This document shows, in pieces, positions 8,953 through 19,073 of a stretch of 58,881 bases of DNA (positions are counted from its first letter, which is position 1; each line of letters opens with the position of its first letter). The translations under genes were made by a program, and so were the position numbers. The stretch comes from Enterobacteriaceae bacterium (GTDB lineage: Bacteria > Pseudomonadota > Gammaproteobacteria > Enterobacterales > Enterobacteriaceae). The stretch is taken from the NCBI GenBank assembly GCA_031261005.1, contig JAISKF010000024.1:1-58881 (forward strand), read 5' to 3'. The notes under the pieces are model-generated. The model made no database searches and was not told the DNA's origin. It saw only the letters and a program-made list of their open reading frames with translations.

Positions 8953-9711
8953 TTATATCTGATTAAACCTTAACTGCTGTAAATTCCCTTCTAGCTGCAC
9001 ATCTAACTTTAACGTTGCAATATCACGGCACAAATAGGCGATCTCTTTCTGTTCAATCAGCTTGTTACGCCACTTCTGTGCGACGTTATCGATCTGCTGA
9101 TAGATGTCATCTAACGAGCCATATTGTGTTAATAGCGTTGCAGCCGCTTTAGGTCCAATACCGCTGACACCGGTAATTTTGCTGCTGCTGATCCCCGCCA
9201 ATCCCCAAAAATCTGTTAATTGTGCCGGAGTGACGCCAAACTCTTGCTCAATAAAAGGAACATCTAACCAGCGTTTTTGGAAGTAATCACGAATCCGCAG
9301 TGTCGGCGCTAACAACTGACAATAGCCTTTATCAGTAGAAACAATCGTTACCTGATAACCAAGCTGACTGACACGATGCGCCAGCGTTGCTGCTAAATCA
9401 TCAGCTTCATCGCCGTGTGATTGCCAACAAGTGACACCCGCTTGTTCAAATGCAGTTTTTAGTTGCGGCAACTCAAGCGTAAGAGATTCCGGCATTGGTG
9501 ATCGACCGGTTTTGTAGTCAGGGTAGCGCTGATGCCGCCAACTGCTGTTACGATTTTCATCATCAAAAACAGCGACAATATGTGTCGGCTGACTGTGTTG
9601 AGTCAGTTGTTCCAGTGCGCGTAAACATGAAGCCGCACAAGGTGAGCCTTGCACCGCATGAATACGGCGGATCAGATTTAGTGCATCAACAATGAGCAAA
9701 TGAATGGGCAT
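8953..9711 (-). CDS. xni: Flap endonuclease Xni (ExoIX)
   Basis: This 252-residue 5'-nuclease-family protein resembles the N-terminal domain of DNA polymerase I without a polymerase. Visible motifs are [55 protein letters not shown] and [18 protein letters not shown] helix-hairpin-helix residues. E. coli Xni is a flap endonuclease acting on DNA, and may process Okazaki or repair intermediates. I chose the ATG at 9711 ([11 protein letters not shown]), which has an AAGTGA ribosome site and the E. coli length (251); a GTG nine bases upstream is also open. In E. coli sdaCB lies between xni and ppnN; here a MITE fragment does. Confidence 0.93.
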   Translation of the reverse strand: MPIHLLIVDALNLIRRIHAVQGSPCAASCLRALEQLTQHSQPTHIVAVFDDENRNSSWRHQRYPDYKTGRSPMPESLTLELPQLKTAFEQAGVTCWQSHGDEADDLAATLAHRVSQLGYQVTIVSTDKGYCQLLAPTLRIRDYFQKRWLDVPFIEQEFGVTPAQLTDFWGLAGISSSKITGVSGIGPKAAATLLTQYGSLDDIYQQIDNVAQKWRNKLIEQKEIAYLCRDIATLKLDVQLEGNLQQLRFNQI

Positions 9712-9751
9712 CGGTTTCACTTATTCGGCGAGTTGCCGGAGTTTTGTTATT

Positions 9752-9887
9752 TAACCTGATCTTCAGATAAGAAATGATATTATTATCATAATTTTCATAT
9801 AATTATGTAATTTTTCGTAGGGGCGGCAACCTGCCGTCCGCCAAACCACCGTGAAATCAACTGGCGTCCTACGAATTATTATTTTTT
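9752..9887. repeat. Truncated MITE-like element with GTAGGGGCG module
   Basis: TTAACCTGATCTTCAGATAAGAAATGATA is the complement of the right terminal repeat of the element at 43138-43342. The GTAGGGGCGGCAACCTGCCG module follows at about 9816-9876. The other terminal repeat is missing, so this is a deleted copy in reverse orientation. It fills the xni-ppnN spacer. Confidence 0.6.
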
Positions 9888-9899
9888 AACATCATGGCG

Positions 9900-11267
9900 T
9901 TAAGAGATAATCTCATAACATGGTGTATAAGCCGTGCCCGGCAATTTCATACGGTGCTGGGCGACGAATCCTTGCAGCAGGCTGTCCATGTGTTTCATCA
10001 TAGCGGTATCGCCATGAATTTTATAACGACCATGTTGTTTGATTGCCTGAATACCGACATCTTTCACATTTCCCGCCACAATACCGGAAAAAGCGCGGCG
10101 TAAAGCGGCGGCAAGTTTTTCTGGTGTTTGATTCGGATATAAATTCAAATTTGCCATATTCTGATGAGTCGGCTCAAACGGGTGCTGGAGATCTTCCGCA
10201 ATCTTGATCGACCAGTTAAAGCTGTAAGCGTCGCCATTAGCGCGGCGGCTCTCTTTTACCGCAGACATACCATGCTTCATATGACGCGCAACAGAGACAG
10301 GATCATCAATAATAATGGTGTAATGTTTCTGCGCCTGTTTACCCAAAGTGCTAAGAATGAATTGATCCAGCACGGCAAAATAATCCGCGCTTTCTTTCGG
10401 TCCTGTTAATACCAGCGGTAGCACTTGATGTTTATTTTCTGCATTTAGCAAAATCCCTAGTAAATACAGTAGCTCTTCTGCTGTACCAACTCCGCCGGGG
10501 AAAATCACAATGCCGTGTCCGATACGCACAAAGGCTTCCAGCCGTTTTTCAATGTCGGGCATAATTATCAGCTCATTCACCAGCGGATTTGGCGGTTCAG
10601 CGGCGATAATTGATGGCTCAGTCAAGCCGATAAAACGGCTTTCTTTGTAGAATTGCTGGGCGTGACCTACCGCCGCGCCTTTCATCGGCGCTTCCATCGC
10701 GCCCGGACCGCAGCCGGTACAGATATTTAGCTTACGCAAACCAAGTTGATTACCGACCTGACGCGCATACTGATATTCAGCGGCATTAATTGAGTGACCA
10801 CCCCAACAAACCACCAGATTCGGCTCTTCACCCACACGCAGCCCTTGAGCATTGCGTAACAGCGAGAACACTAAATTGGTCAGATAGACGGGATCATTAG
10901 GATCGCGCCGCTGTGCTTTAAATGCTTGTGTCAGTTGAGCATTAACAAACAGAATATCGCGCAGCACCGCAAAGAGATTGGATTGAATCGAGTGAATCAA
11001 CCTGCCATCAACAAAGGCTTCTTCCGGCGGATTGATAAGCTCCAGTTTCACGCCGCGTTCACGGCGTAACACATTAATATCAAATGATTGATAGCGTTCG
11101 AGTAATTCGTTGCTGTTATCGGTTTGGCTGCCAGCATTCAGTACCGCCAGCGAACAGTTACGAAACAGTTGATAGAGATTACTGCTGGCAGTTCTTTTCA
11201 GTGAATCGACTTCAATCTGCGATAACAGATCCATTGAACCTAATGGCGGGCTTATATGTGTAATCAA
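9900..11267 (-). CDS. ppnN: Pyrimidine/purine nucleotide 5'-monophosphate nucleosidase PpnN
   Basis: This 455-residue protein is nearly colinear with E. coli PpnN/YgdH (454). The LOG-type Rossmann nucleosidase core holds [14 protein letters not shown] and [16 protein letters not shown], the latter typical of lysine-decarboxylase-like nucleosidases. N- and C-terminal extensions flank it; in E. coli they form the (p)ppGpp-responsive parts. It hydrolyses nucleoside 5'-monophosphates to base and ribose 5-phosphate. The start is TTG at 11267, giving [17 protein letters not shown] as in E. coli. An internal ATG at codon 12 is the alternative. Confidence 0.95.
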   Translation of the reverse strand: MITHISPPLGSMDLLSQIEVDSLKRTASSNLYQLFRNCSLAVLNAGSQTDNSNELLERYQSFDINVLRRERGVKLELINPPEEAFVDGRLIHSIQSNLFAVLRDILFVNAQLTQAFKAQRRDPNDPVYLTNLVFSLLRNAQGLRVGEEPNLVVCWGGHSINAAEYQYARQVGNQLGLRKLNICTGCGPGAMEAPMKGAAVGHAQQFYKESRFIGLTEPSIIAAEPPNPLVNELIIMPDIEKRLEAFVRIGHGIVIFPGGVGTAEELLYLLGILLNAENKHQVLPLVLTGPKESADYFAVLDQFILSTLGKQAQKHYTIIIDDPVSVARHMKHGMSAVKESRRANGDAYSFNWSIKIAEDLQHPFEPTHQNMANLNLYPNQTPEKLAAALRRAFSGIVAGNVKDVGIQAIKQHGRYKIHGDTAMMKHMDSLLQGFVAQHRMKLPGTAYTPCYEIIS

Positions 11268-11451
11268 ACTAACTCCCTAAAACGCTGCAATGGTTTTTTG
11301 ATGTTTTGTGTATGTGATGATTGATTGTAGTGACCGATTCTCTTTAAGGATTACTATTTCGTGATGTTATCGAAATCAGTCACGGTAATAATGTGCTTTT
11401 TTTCATCAATTGCATCAATATTGTGAGCAACCGGCAATGATTGCAAATGGA

Positions 11452-12309
11452 TTACTGTCTGGCGAGCCGTTTGGTCATTGGTGTAAATTGGGAATTGGTA
11501 CGATACGGATTGATGTCCAGCCCGCCGCGCCGCGTATAGCGCGCATATACAGTTAATTCGCTTGGCTGGCAGTAACGCTGAATATCATTAAAAATGCGTT
11601 CTACGCATTGTTCGTGAAACTCATTGTGATGGCGGAATGAAACGATATAGCGCAGCAGCGCTTCACGATTGATCTTAGCGCCGCGATAATGAATTTGTAC
11701 TGAACCCCAATCCGGCTGATGCGTGATCAGACAGTTGGATTTCAGCAAATGGCTGACTAATGTTTCTTCAATCGGCGCAGTATTTTTTTCACTTACGGCA
11801 TGTTCCAGCAGTCGATCATTAAACTGATAGTTGTCGATAGTAATCGGTTGATTATCAATACATTCCCCGCTAAACATGCCGATGGTGTCATTCTCCAGCT
11901 TTTCAAGGGGAAAGAGTTTTACACTGACATCACCTTGCGCGCATTGGGATAAGTCACGGATTAACGTTTGTTGTACGTTTTCCCAATCAGTAAAATGAGT
12001 TTGATTAAAACTGTTCAAATAGAGTTTAAAACTTTTTGATTCAATCAGATTCGTGCTGCTGGCTGGCACAGAAACTTCACCGATCGCTACTTGCGGCAAG
12101 CCGCGCGCATTCAGCCATGACAATTCATATAAAGTCCAAATATCTGCGCCGCTAAATGGCAGATTATCCGGTGTTAAACCTAGTGGTTCACGATTTAAAC
12201 TGCGCGGAACGGCTTGTAATAAAGCGGCATCATAATGATCGATATAAGCCGTTTTTTTGCCCAGCGTGAGACCAGAAAGCACCTGATGATTGTCATAATG
12301 GGAAGTCAT
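11452..12309 (-). CDS. queF: NADPH-dependent 7-cyano-7-deazaguanine reductase QueF
   Basis: This 285-residue bimodular (YqcD-type) QueF reduces preQ0 to preQ1 in queuosine tRNA biosynthesis. The QueF signature [15 protein letters not shown] is in the N-terminal half. The catalytic cysteine is in [14 protein letters not shown], with the conserved aspartate a few residues on. Length equals E. coli QueF (282). It is divergent from syd across a spacer holding an ERIC half-element. Confidence 0.95.
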   Translation of the reverse strand: MTSHYDNHQVLSGLTLGKKTAYIDHYDAALLQAVPRSLNREPLGLTPDNLPFSGADIWTLYELSWLNARGLPQVAIGEVSVPASSTNLIESKSFKLYLNSFNQTHFTDWENVQQTLIRDLSQCAQGDVSVKLFPLEKLENDTIGMFSGECIDNQPITIDNYQFNDRLLEHAVSEKNTAPIEETLVSHLLKSNCLITHQPDWGSVQIHYRGAKINREALLRYIVSFRHHNEFHEQCVERIFNDIQRYCQPSELTVYARYTRRGGLDINPYRTNSQFTPMTKRLARQ

Positions 12310-12342
12310 GTTATTACCCGATATAATGGCGAAAAATTAGCT

Positions 12343-12380
12343 AGGCAGCCAATACCTGCAACTTGAAGTATGACGGGTAT
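12343..12380. repeat. Half ERIC element
   Basis: GGCAGCCAATACCTGCAACTTGAAGTATGACGGGTAT is the complement of the left arm of an ERIC element (compare 19962-20000), with no second arm. It lies in the divergent queF-syd spacer, close to the expected syd promoter. Confidence 0.65.
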
Positions 12381-12426
12381 CGCTATAAATATAATGGCTA
12401 TAGTGTAACGCAACATTGAGAAAAAT

Positions 12427-12978
12427 ATGACTTATCCCGTGATTTCCGCTTTAACTCAATTTACTTCTGCTTTTATTGAATGCTGGCAGCAAGAAACCGG
12501 TCATGAACCTGCCAGCGAGCAGCTTTACGGCGTCGCGTCGCCTTGTATTATCAAAACTTACGAAGAATCTGTGCTGTGGTTGCCGCAACCATTCAGTGCC
12601 GAGCCATCACTGGTGAATGTGGAACGCGGCGTGAATATCACCATTCGGGAAGATGCCACGCACTATTTTACCACGCAGTATGCCGGAGATATGAACGCGC
12701 GTTTCGGTGAGCTGGATTTATCGCTGATTCAGGTATGGAGCGATGAGGATTTCGTCCGCTTGCAAGAAAATCTCATCGGACATTTGGTGACGCAGCGCCG
12801 ATTAAAACTCTCGCCAACGCTGTTTATCGGCACGACAGCATCAGAAATGGAAATGATTTCCCTGTGTAATCTTAGCGGTGAAGTGGTATTGGAACATTTT
12901 GGCACCAGTAAACGCGAAACGTTGGCGCAATCATTGGATCTCTTTTTGCAACAGCTTGTGCCGCAAGTAAATTTGTAG
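12427..12978 (+). CDS. syd: SecY-interacting protein Syd
   Basis: This 183-residue cytoplasmic protein, membrane-associated through SecY, matches E. coli Syd (181) in length and in conserved blocks (ALTQFTSAF, NVERGVNITI, LIQVWSDEDFVRLQENLIGHL). Syd binds SecY and can disturb translocons with unsuitable SecY-SecE interaction. The gene lies between queF and csrB as in E. coli. The ATG at 12427 has no strong Shine-Dalgarno. Confidence 0.92.
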   Translation: MTYPVISALTQFTSAFIECWQQETGHEPASEQLYGVASPCIIKTYEESVLWLPQPFSAEPSLVNVERGVNITIREDATHYFTTQYAGDMNARFGELDLSLIQVWSDEDFVRLQENLIGHLVTQRRLKLSPTLFIGTTASEMEMISLCNLSGEVVLEHFGTSKRETLAQSLDLFLQQLVPQVNL

Positions 12979-13029
12979 GGTTTATTTACTCGTTATAGTG
13001 ACTGTCCTACACAGAATGACCATTCTCCG

Positions 13030-13161
13030 TGTAAGACATATCTCACAAGCGCTGTGAGACATATCGTTTACTTTATTGCGGAATTAATTTATTAATTTCA
13101 TATATATCAATTAATTGCTTATTATTTTTTCTGTCTTACAAGCGCCTGATAAAGATGTAAG
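13030..13161 (+). promoter_or_regulatory. UvrY (SirA/GacA) binding sites upstream of csrB
   Basis: TGTAAGACATATCTCACA (13030-13047) is an 18-base inverted repeat of the UvrY/GacA type, about 165-180 bases before the CsrB start. A nearby half site GTGAGACATATC is at 13064-13075. A wider pair, CTTACA (13135-13140) with TGTAAG (13156-13161), lies closer. E. coli csrB carries a similar distal site bound by phosphorylated UvrY of the BarA/UvrY system. Confidence 0.7.
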
Positions 13162-13210
13162 CCTTGTGGGTATATTGTGAGATTGATTAAATTCCATCAT
13201 TATATGCTCA

Positions 13211-13560
13211 TCGAACGGCGCACGGGAAGCGCGACGTATCAGGACGATACGGGCTTTAGGATAAAGCACAGGATTTCATCAGGAAGATGACAGGAATAGT
13301 TCAGGATTGAACTCACGGACACTTTCAGGAAGAAGATGAGTTCCTACCGGAGTGTAGGACGTCAGGAAGACAAAAAGGATTTAGCATCAGGAAGATGCAG
13401 GACGAATCGTCAGGAAGAAAGTAGGACGCCGCTAAGGATTGCATGGTTGGGATAACCAAACAGGAAGTACGTTTTCAAGGACTGAAAGCAAGGAAGCATT
13501 AAGACTAGCTGGATAGCTACAAGAAGATTGGGTTCATTGCATATGCAGTGAACCTTTTTT
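13211..13560 (+). ncRNA. csrB: CsrB regulatory RNA (CsrA sponge)
   Basis: This stretch of about 350 nt between syd and yqcC holds more than 20 GGA motifs, many as CAGGA or CAGGAAG in small hairpin loops (for example TCGTATC/GATACG-type stems near 13235 and GCATCAGGAAGATGC near 13385). It ends in the terminator GGTTCATTGC/GCAGTGAACC (13531-13554) with a T-run. The motif pattern and position are those of E. coli CsrB, which binds many CsrA dimers and relieves CsrA control of carbon flux, motility and biofilm. The exact 5' end is uncertain; TATATG at 13201-13206 is a candidate -10. Confidence 0.95.
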
Positions 13561-13685
13561 CTTTTCTATTTCTCTCATTTTTCCCCTTATTTTTCTCTTT
13601 TTTTACCGCACAGCGCCTAAATGATATAATCCGCGCCTTTATCTAATAGCAATATTATTAAGATCATTGATTAAAAGAGATCGCC

Positions 13686-14015
13686 ATGAATTTAGAAGAT
13701 CAGGTATGGCAATGTTTGACGGAAGTCGAGCAATTAATGCAGCAGCAAGCATTATGGCGTGCGATACCGCCGGAAATCAGCGCATTTGACAGCCGCGAGC
13801 CGTTTAGCATTGATACCATGTCGCCGGAAGAGTGGCTGCAATGGGTATTTATTCCGCGAATCCGCGCTATGATTGAATCTCATCAGCCATTGCCTGCACG
13901 CATTGCCATTGCGCCTTATTACGAAGAAGCCTTTAATCCTCGCCCAGAAGATCATCAGACGTTGATCGACGCTCTCAAGCGCATTGATGCTCTGCTGAAT
14001 AAAGAAGCCAATTAA
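13686..14015 (+). CDS. yqcC: YqcC family protein (DUF446)
   Basis: This 109-residue acidic cytoplasmic protein of the YqcC/DUF446 family has the conserved FSIDTMSPEEWLQWVFIPRM-like centre. Function is unknown. Its stop overlaps the truC start by one base (TAATG), so the two are translationally coupled, as in E. coli. Confidence 0.9.
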   Translation: MNLEDQVWQCLTEVEQLMQQQALWRAIPPEISAFDSREPFSIDTMSPEEWLQWVFIPRIRAMIESHQPLPARIAIAPYYEEAFNPRPEDHQTLIDALKRIDALLNKEAN

Positions 14016-14764
14016 TGCTGGATATTTTATATCAGGACGAACATCTGGTTGCCGTGAATAAACCGTCAGGCTGGTTAGTGCATCGCAGTTGGTTGGATCG
14101 CCATGAAAAAGTGGTGGTGATGCAGACAGTACGCGATCAAATTGGTCAGCACGTTTTTACTGTACATCGTTTAGATCGCCCGACTTCCGGCGTGTTGTTA
14201 ATGGCTCTGTCCAGTGATGTGGCGCGCCAAATAGCGCAGCAGTTTGAACAGCATCAAATCAACAAGGTTTATCATGCGGTAGTCCGCGGTTACGTGACGG
14301 ACGAAGCGACCATTGATTATGCGTTAGTTGAGCAGCCCGATAAAATCGCGGATAAGTTTGCTAAACAGGATAAAGACGCCCAGCCCGCCGTTAGTCACTA
14401 TCGCGCGCTGGCTCAGGTGGAAGTTCCTTTAGCGGTTGGGCGTTATGAAACTGCGCGTTATAGTTTGGTGGAGCTGACGCCGCAAACCGGACGCAAACAT
14501 CAGTTGCGCCGCCATTTGAAACATATTTTTCACCCGATTATCGGCGACAGTGCTTATGGGGATTTACGCCATAATCGCGCGATGGCTGAGCATTTCGGTT
14601 GCCCGCGATTAATGCTGCACGCCAGCCATCTCGCTCTGAATCACCCTGTTACCGGTGAACCGTTGGTGATTTCTGCGCCGTGGGAAGAACGCTGGCAAAA
14701 TCTAATGACGGAATTTGGCTGGACAAGACAATGCCCTGATTATTCTGACAATATCGCGCTTTAA
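14015..14764 (+). CDS. truC: tRNA pseudouridine(65) synthase TruC
   Basis: This 249-residue RluA-family pseudouridine synthase has the catalytic aspartate in VHRLDRPTSGVLLMA (about residues 50-64) and the later motif ELTPQTGRKHQLRRHLKHIFHPIIGD. It isomerises U65 in certain tRNAs. Downstream it converges on yaeH with one base between the stops. In E. coli truC is followed by yqcA; that gene is absent here. Confidence 0.94.
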   Translation: MLDILYQDEHLVAVNKPSGWLVHRSWLDRHEKVVVMQTVRDQIGQHVFTVHRLDRPTSGVLLMALSSDVARQIAQQFEQHQINKVYHAVVRGYVTDEATIDYALVEQPDKIADKFAKQDKDAQPAVSHYRALAQVEVPLAVGRYETARYSLVELTPQTGRKHQLRRHLKHIFHPIIGDSAYGDLRHNRAMAEHFGCPRLMLHASHLALNHPVTGEPLVISAPWEERWQNLMTEFGWTRQCPDYSDNIAL

Positions 14765-14765
14765 T

Positions 14766-15158
14766 CTATTTTTTCGTCATCAGTTTTTCCAGATCTTCCT
14801 CAATTTCGGCGATTTTATGGGTAACAACTTGTTCTAAATGGCGTAAATCAGCCAGAATTTTCTTTTTCAGATCGCTTTCATGATGTTCTGTGTTACAAAT
14901 TTGGTCTAATTCTTCAATGACATAACGCAGATTCGGGCTGATTTCATGAATATCTTTATATGACTTTTCCACGCCCGGATCTGCCAAAATCGTCTTGCGC
15001 TGGCGCGGATATTTAAACTTCACGCTTTTAGCAAAAAATTCGCCTTTCTCTTTGTGAAAATAAATTTTCAGAATGTCATTGGCGGCTTCCTGACGCAGAC
15101 TGTAACGATCAATCTGTTCTGGATCGGCAATGCCCAGACTTGTGAGGTTGTCGTACAT
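14766..15158 (-). CDS. yaeH: UPF0325 family protein YaeH
   Basis: This 130-residue charged protein is close to E. coli YaeH (128). It starts [10 protein letters not shown] and contains [29 protein letters not shown] residues; the last 35 residues look like a charged coiled coil. Function is unknown. It lies downstream of dapD, separated by a terminator, as in E. coli. Confidence 0.9.
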   Translation of the reverse strand: MYDNLTSLGIADPEQIDRYSLRQEAANDILKIYFHKEKGEFFAKSVKFKYPRQRKTILADPGVEKSYKDIHEISPNLRYVIEELDQICNTEHHESDLKKKILADLRHLEQVVTHKIAEIEEDLEKLMTKK

Positions 15159-15261
15159 AAAACACCTTCCTGATTTATAGAGAGATATTTCTCATCATAG
15201 TCGATGTTTCTGCCGGTATAACGGGGGTAGATCTCAAATTGTGATTAAATATTAGGCGTAT

Positions 15262-15288
15262 AAAAAAACGCGAGCTATTGCCCGCGTT
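15262..15288 (-). terminator. Rho-independent terminator of dapD
   Basis: Minus-strand stem AACGCGGGC, loop AATA, GCTCGCGTT (15267-15288), followed by seven T (15262-15268). Confidence 0.85.
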
Positions 15289-15309
15289 TTCATCATACTG
15301 ACAGAAAAA

Positions 15310-16134
15310 TTAATCAATAGTACGCAACAGTTCGTTAATGCCTACTTTGCCGCGCGTTTTGGCATCAACTTTTTTCACGATAACGGCACAATACAGGCTG
15401 TATTTACCATCTTTTGACGGCAGATTACCGGAAACGACAACGGAACCGGCAGGAACGCGGCCATAATGTACTTCACCGGTTTCACGATCGTAAATACGGG
15501 TGCTTTGACCAATATAAACGCCCATCGAAATGACAGAACCCTCTTCAACGATCACGCCCTCTACGATTTCAGAACGTGCGCCGATAAAGCAGTTATCTTC
15601 GATAATTGTTGGGTTCGCTTGCAGCGGCTCTAATACGCCGCCGATACCAACGCCGCCGGACAGATGTACATTTTTACCGATTTGCGCGCAAGAACCTACT
15701 GTTGCCCACGTGTCAATCATCGCGCCCTCATCAACGTAAGCACCAATGTTCACGTAAGATGGCATCAGTACCGTATTACGCGCGATAAATGCGCCTTGAC
15801 GCACGCTGGCTGGCGGTACAACACGGAAACCCTCACGCTGGAAACGCGCTTCATTGTAGTCAGCAAATTTCATTGGTACTTTATCGAAATAATAGGTTTC
15901 TGCACCGTCCATAATGACGTTTTCATTGATGCGAAAAGAGAGCAGAACGGCTTTTTTCAGCCATTGATGAGTGATCCACTCACCGTTAATTTTTTCGGCG
16001 ACACGTAATTCACCGCAGTCCAGTTTAGCGATAGCTTGCAGAACGGCGTCACGAAGTTCTGCATTTGCATTTGCCGGAGTGATTTCAGCGCGGCGCTCAA
16101 AGGCGCTTTCGATAATGTTTTGTAATGGTAGCAT
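15310..16134 (-). CDS. dapD: 2,3,4,5-tetrahydropyridine-2,6-dicarboxylate N-succinyltransferase DapD
   Basis: This 274-residue enzyme of the succinylase branch of lysine and diaminopimelate biosynthesis is the same length as E. coli DapD. The C-terminal half is a left-handed beta helix of hexapeptide repeats (about residues 105-230, for example [20 protein letters not shown] and [16 protein letters not shown]). It uses succinyl-CoA and supplies the peptidoglycan precursor. Genes glnD and map lie upstream on the same strand; the spacer to glnD contains an ERIC derivative. Confidence 0.97.
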   Translation of the reverse strand: MLPLQNIIESAFERRAEITPANANAELRDAVLQAIAKLDCGELRVAEKINGEWITHQWLKKAVLLSFRINENVIMDGAETYYFDKVPMKFADYNEARFQREGFRVVPPASVRQGAFIARNTVLMPSYVNIGAYVDEGAMIDTWATVGSCAQIGKNVHLSGGVGIGGVLEPLQANPTIIEDNCFIGARSEIVEGVIVEEGSVISMGVYIGQSTRIYDRETGEVHYGRVPAGSVVVSGNLPSKDGKYSLYCAVIVKKVDAKTRGKVGINELLRTID

Positions 16135-16152
16135 CTTAGTTCCTGATGTCGT

Positions 16153-16222
16153 TTATCCCCTTGATATTTCGAGCCGCCTCTTTGTTGGCGGACTTGATGT
16201 AACTCGAAATTTATAGGGTATG
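16153..16222. repeat. Internally deleted ERIC-like element
   Basis: The ends resemble ERIC: TTATCCCCTTGATATTTCGAG at the left and AACTCGAAATTTATAGGGTATG at the right, which pair with each other. The central GTTCGCTCACCC core is missing, leaving about 70 bases with a small inner hairpin (CCGCC, TTTGTT, GGCGG). It lies in the 5' leader of dapD. Confidence 0.5.
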
Positions 16223-16243
16223 CGTTAATAAAAAGTAAAAGTT

Positions 16244-18934
16244 CTACTTCGATCCGTATTTATCTGTTGGATTCAGGGTTTCTGTCAACCTTTGTTTCAA
16301 CAGTTCACAAATTTCGCCGGATAATGCCATGCGCTCATTGTCGGTAAGAATAAATAAATCCTCAACGCGTTCGCCGATTGTCGAGATCCGCGCACTCAGC
16401 AGTGACAAGCCTAAATCAGCAAAAACCTCACCCACTCTGGCGAGTAAACCAGGGCGATCAAGGGCGATCAGTTCCATATAAGTGCGGCGTTCGCCGTGCC
16501 CGCGTAAAAAGTGTATCAGCGTGGGTACATTAAAATGACGCAGTTTAGAAGATAACATGCGCGGGCGCGGACGTTCATACACCGGTTGCAGCAGCGCGCG
16601 TTCTAAACCTGTGCGAATGGCTTGATGGCGATCCGGCGTCAGCGGTTTACCATCGGGTTCTAACACAATAAAGCTATCCATTGCCATATCATCACGGTTG
16701 GTAAAGATCTGCGCGTCATGAACGCTCAAATTGCGTCTGTCCAGCTCACCCACCGCAGTCGCAAACAGATAAGGTCGATCCGAACTGTAAATGAAAATTT
16801 CTGTCCCGCCGCGATTGGGTTCGGGGCTGATTAATACCAGCGGTTGATCAGCATGATGATTCACCAGATGGCGTGCGTGCCAAGCCAGTTGCGCCGGAGA
16901 ATGCCGCAGGAAATAGTCCGCACGGCAGCGGCTCCAAATGGTATGCAGCGCGGCTTCATCAATATTTTCTCGTCGCAGTAACGCTAAGGCTTGCGCCCGA
17001 TGATGGCGCACGCGCTCTCTTAAATCAGGACGATAGTGCATTCCGCGCCGCAGTTGTTTTTCGGTAGCGTAATAGAGTTCGCGCAGCAGGCTTTGTTTCC
17101 AGCTATTCCATAATGGTTCGTTGGTGGCACAAATATCAGCGACCGTCAGACAAATCAAATAGCGCATACGGGTTTCGGTTTGTACTTCGGCGGCGAATTG
17201 CTGGATCACTGCGGGATCTTGAATATCGCGGCGTTGGGCGGTGACGGACATTAAAAGATGCTGACGCACCAGCCAACTGACTAAATCAGCTTCATTCGAG
17301 TTGAGATCATGCAGCTCAGCAAAGGTTCTGGCATCTTCCGCGCCCAGAATCGAGTGATCGCCATTGCGACCTTTGGCTATATCGTGAAATAGCGCAGCCA
17401 TCAACAATAGCGACGGTTTCGGCAGGCGCGGATACATCTCTACACAAAGCGGGTGTGCCTGACGAGTTTGTTCATCAGCGAAACTTTCCAGTTTCAGCAG
17501 TACCCGAATGGTGTGTTCATCAACGGTATAAATATGAAACAGGTCGAACTGCATCTGACCGACGATATTACTCCATTGCGGCATGTAAGCCGCCAGCACA
17601 CTATGACGGTGCATCGGCACAATCGCGCGTTTTACTGCTCCGGGGTGACGCAGGATCGCCATAAATATTTGGCGCGCTTTCGGCAGCTCACATAATGGTT
17701 GGGTGAGATGGCGGCGGGCATAGCGCAAATGGCGCAGTGTCGTAGAGTAAATACCTTTAATGCTGGGATTGATGGCTAACTGATAAAACAGCGCCAGAAT
17801 GGTTTCAGGGTGGTCAATAAATAGATTGGCATCACGCAGATCAATCAGTTGCCCGCGTAGCTGAAAATGTTCGTTGAGAATATGCGGCTTATCTGATTCA
17901 TTCACTGCCAGAATCGCTTCATCAAACAGTTGCAGCAGCATTTGGTTGAGTTCAGCTACGCGCCTTGTTACGCGATAATAATCTTTCATCATGCGTTCAA
18001 CCGGCTGATTGCCGTCACCTTGATAGCCTAATAGCGTGGCGACATTTAACTGGCGATCAAACAGCAGGCGATTGTCATAGCGCGGTAAAATCAGATGCAG
18101 CGCGAAACGAATCCGCCATAAAAAAGCGCGGCACTCTTCCAGCTCGTCACATTCAGCGGGTGTTAAGAAACCAAAACTCACCATTTCATCCAGTGATGTT
18201 GCACCAAAATGACGGCGCGCTACCCAAAGCAGCGTGTGAATATCCCGCAGCCCGCCGGGGCTGGCTTTAATATCTGGCTCAAGGTTGTAACTGGTGCTGT
18301 GATAACGCTGGTGGCGTTCTTCCTGCTCCTGACATTTGGCGTGGAAAAATGTCTCTGATGACCAGATCTCCTGACTAAAAATATTTTTTTGCAGCGTTAA
18401 AAACAGAGCAACATCACCGCAAATTAAACGTGATTCAATCAGGTTCGTGGCAACGCTAAGATCAGCAATGCTTTCTTCAAGGCACTGTTCCAGCGTTCTA
18501 ACGCTATGCCCTACTTCCAGTTTCAGATCCCACAGCAATGTAATGATGGCGCTGATACTCTGCGATTGGGTTTCATTAAGTGGCTGACTGCTGAGGATCA
18601 GAATATCAATATCAGATAACGGGTGCAGTTCACTGCGCCCGTAACCGCCGACAGCGATCAGCGCTAAACCGCTGCGATTGGCTAATTCTTTAGTGCTTGG
18701 TTTAATAAAACCATAATGCAGCCAGAGGCGCTGTAACAGATGGTCGATATAGTCAGAACGCGCGCGCAGCAGCTCTTCAACGGCAACACCTGCCTCAAAT
18801 GACTGACGCAGCCATGTTTGGACACTTTCCAGTGCTTGCCGCAGACAGGAAGTATCAAGTTCACTATCGCGAAAAGTTGATGGATCGTTAGGTTTTTTCG
18901 GTAAGGTCGGCGCGGGAAAAGTAGGTTCTGACAT
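16244..18934 (-). CDS. glnD: Bifunctional PII uridylyltransferase/uridylyl-removing enzyme GlnD
   Basis: This 896-residue nitrogen sensor adds UMP to PII proteins when glutamine is low and removes it when glutamine is high. The nucleotidyltransferase motif is [17 protein letters not shown] with metal-binding Asp108 and Asp110. The HD hydrolase motif is [15 protein letters not shown] (about residue 515). Two C-terminal ACT domains that bind glutamine are marked by [24 protein letters not shown] and [22 protein letters not shown]. Length is close to E. coli (890). Confidence 0.97.
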   Translation of the reverse strand: MSEPTFPAPTLPKKPNDPSTFRDSELDTSCLRQALESVQTWLRQSFEAGVAVEELLRARSDYIDHLLQRLWLHYGFIKPSTKELANRSGLALIAVGGYGRSELHPLSDIDILILSSQPLNETQSQSISAIITLLWDLKLEVGHSVRTLEQCLEESIADLSVATNLIESRLICGDVALFLTLQKNIFSQEIWSSETFFHAKCQEQEERHQRYHSTSYNLEPDIKASPGGLRDIHTLLWVARRHFGATSLDEMVSFGFLTPAECDELEECRAFLWRIRFALHLILPRYDNRLLFDRQLNVATLLGYQGDGNQPVERMMKDYYRVTRRVAELNQMLLQLFDEAILAVNESDKPHILNEHFQLRGQLIDLRDANLFIDHPETILALFYQLAINPSIKGIYSTTLRHLRYARRHLTQPLCELPKARQIFMAILRHPGAVKRAIVPMHRHSVLAAYMPQWSNIVGQMQFDLFHIYTVDEHTIRVLLKLESFADEQTRQAHPLCVEMYPRLPKPSLLLMAALFHDIAKGRNGDHSILGAEDARTFAELHDLNSNEADLVSWLVRQHLLMSVTAQRRDIQDPAVIQQFAAEVQTETRMRYLICLTVADICATNEPLWNSWKQSLLRELYYATEKQLRRGMHYRPDLRERVRHHRAQALALLRRENIDEAALHTIWSRCRADYFLRHSPAQLAWHARHLVNHHADQPLVLISPEPNRGGTEIFIYSSDRPYLFATAVGELDRRNLSVHDAQIFTNRDDMAMDSFIVLEPDGKPLTPDRHQAIRTGLERALLQPVYERPRPRMLSSKLRHFNVPTLIHFLRGHGERRTYMELIALDRPGLLARVGEVFADLGLSLLSARISTIGERVEDLFILTDNERMALSGEICELLKQRLTETLNPTDKYGSK

Positions 18935-19025
18935 CGTGCTTTTGCCTTCTGGTTCCGGTGTTGTGATTTATTAACCTACCGATAAACGCCACAATTTGCC
19001 AGTATCAAACTCGCCGGAGAGCCAT

Positions 19026-19053
19026 AAAAAATGGCTAACCGAAGTTAGCCATT
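19026..19053 (-). terminator. Rho-independent terminator of map
   Basis: Minus-strand stem AATGGCTAAC, loop TTCG, GTTAGCCATT (19030-19053), then a run of T (19026-19030). It lies between map and glnD, so glnD needs its own promoter in 18935-19025 or readthrough. Confidence 0.85.
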
Positions 19054-19073
19054 CAACGCCAAAAGATTATTGA

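Noticed and set aside
13196..13560. Short direct repeats (CAGGAAGA) as a CRISPR-like or tandem-repeat array
   Set aside because: Spacing is irregular and the motifs are GGA loops of CsrB, which also explains the terminator and location.
15606..16216. Plus-strand reading frames opposite dapD
   Set aside because: They lie wholly antisense to a conserved gene and have no recognisable domain.
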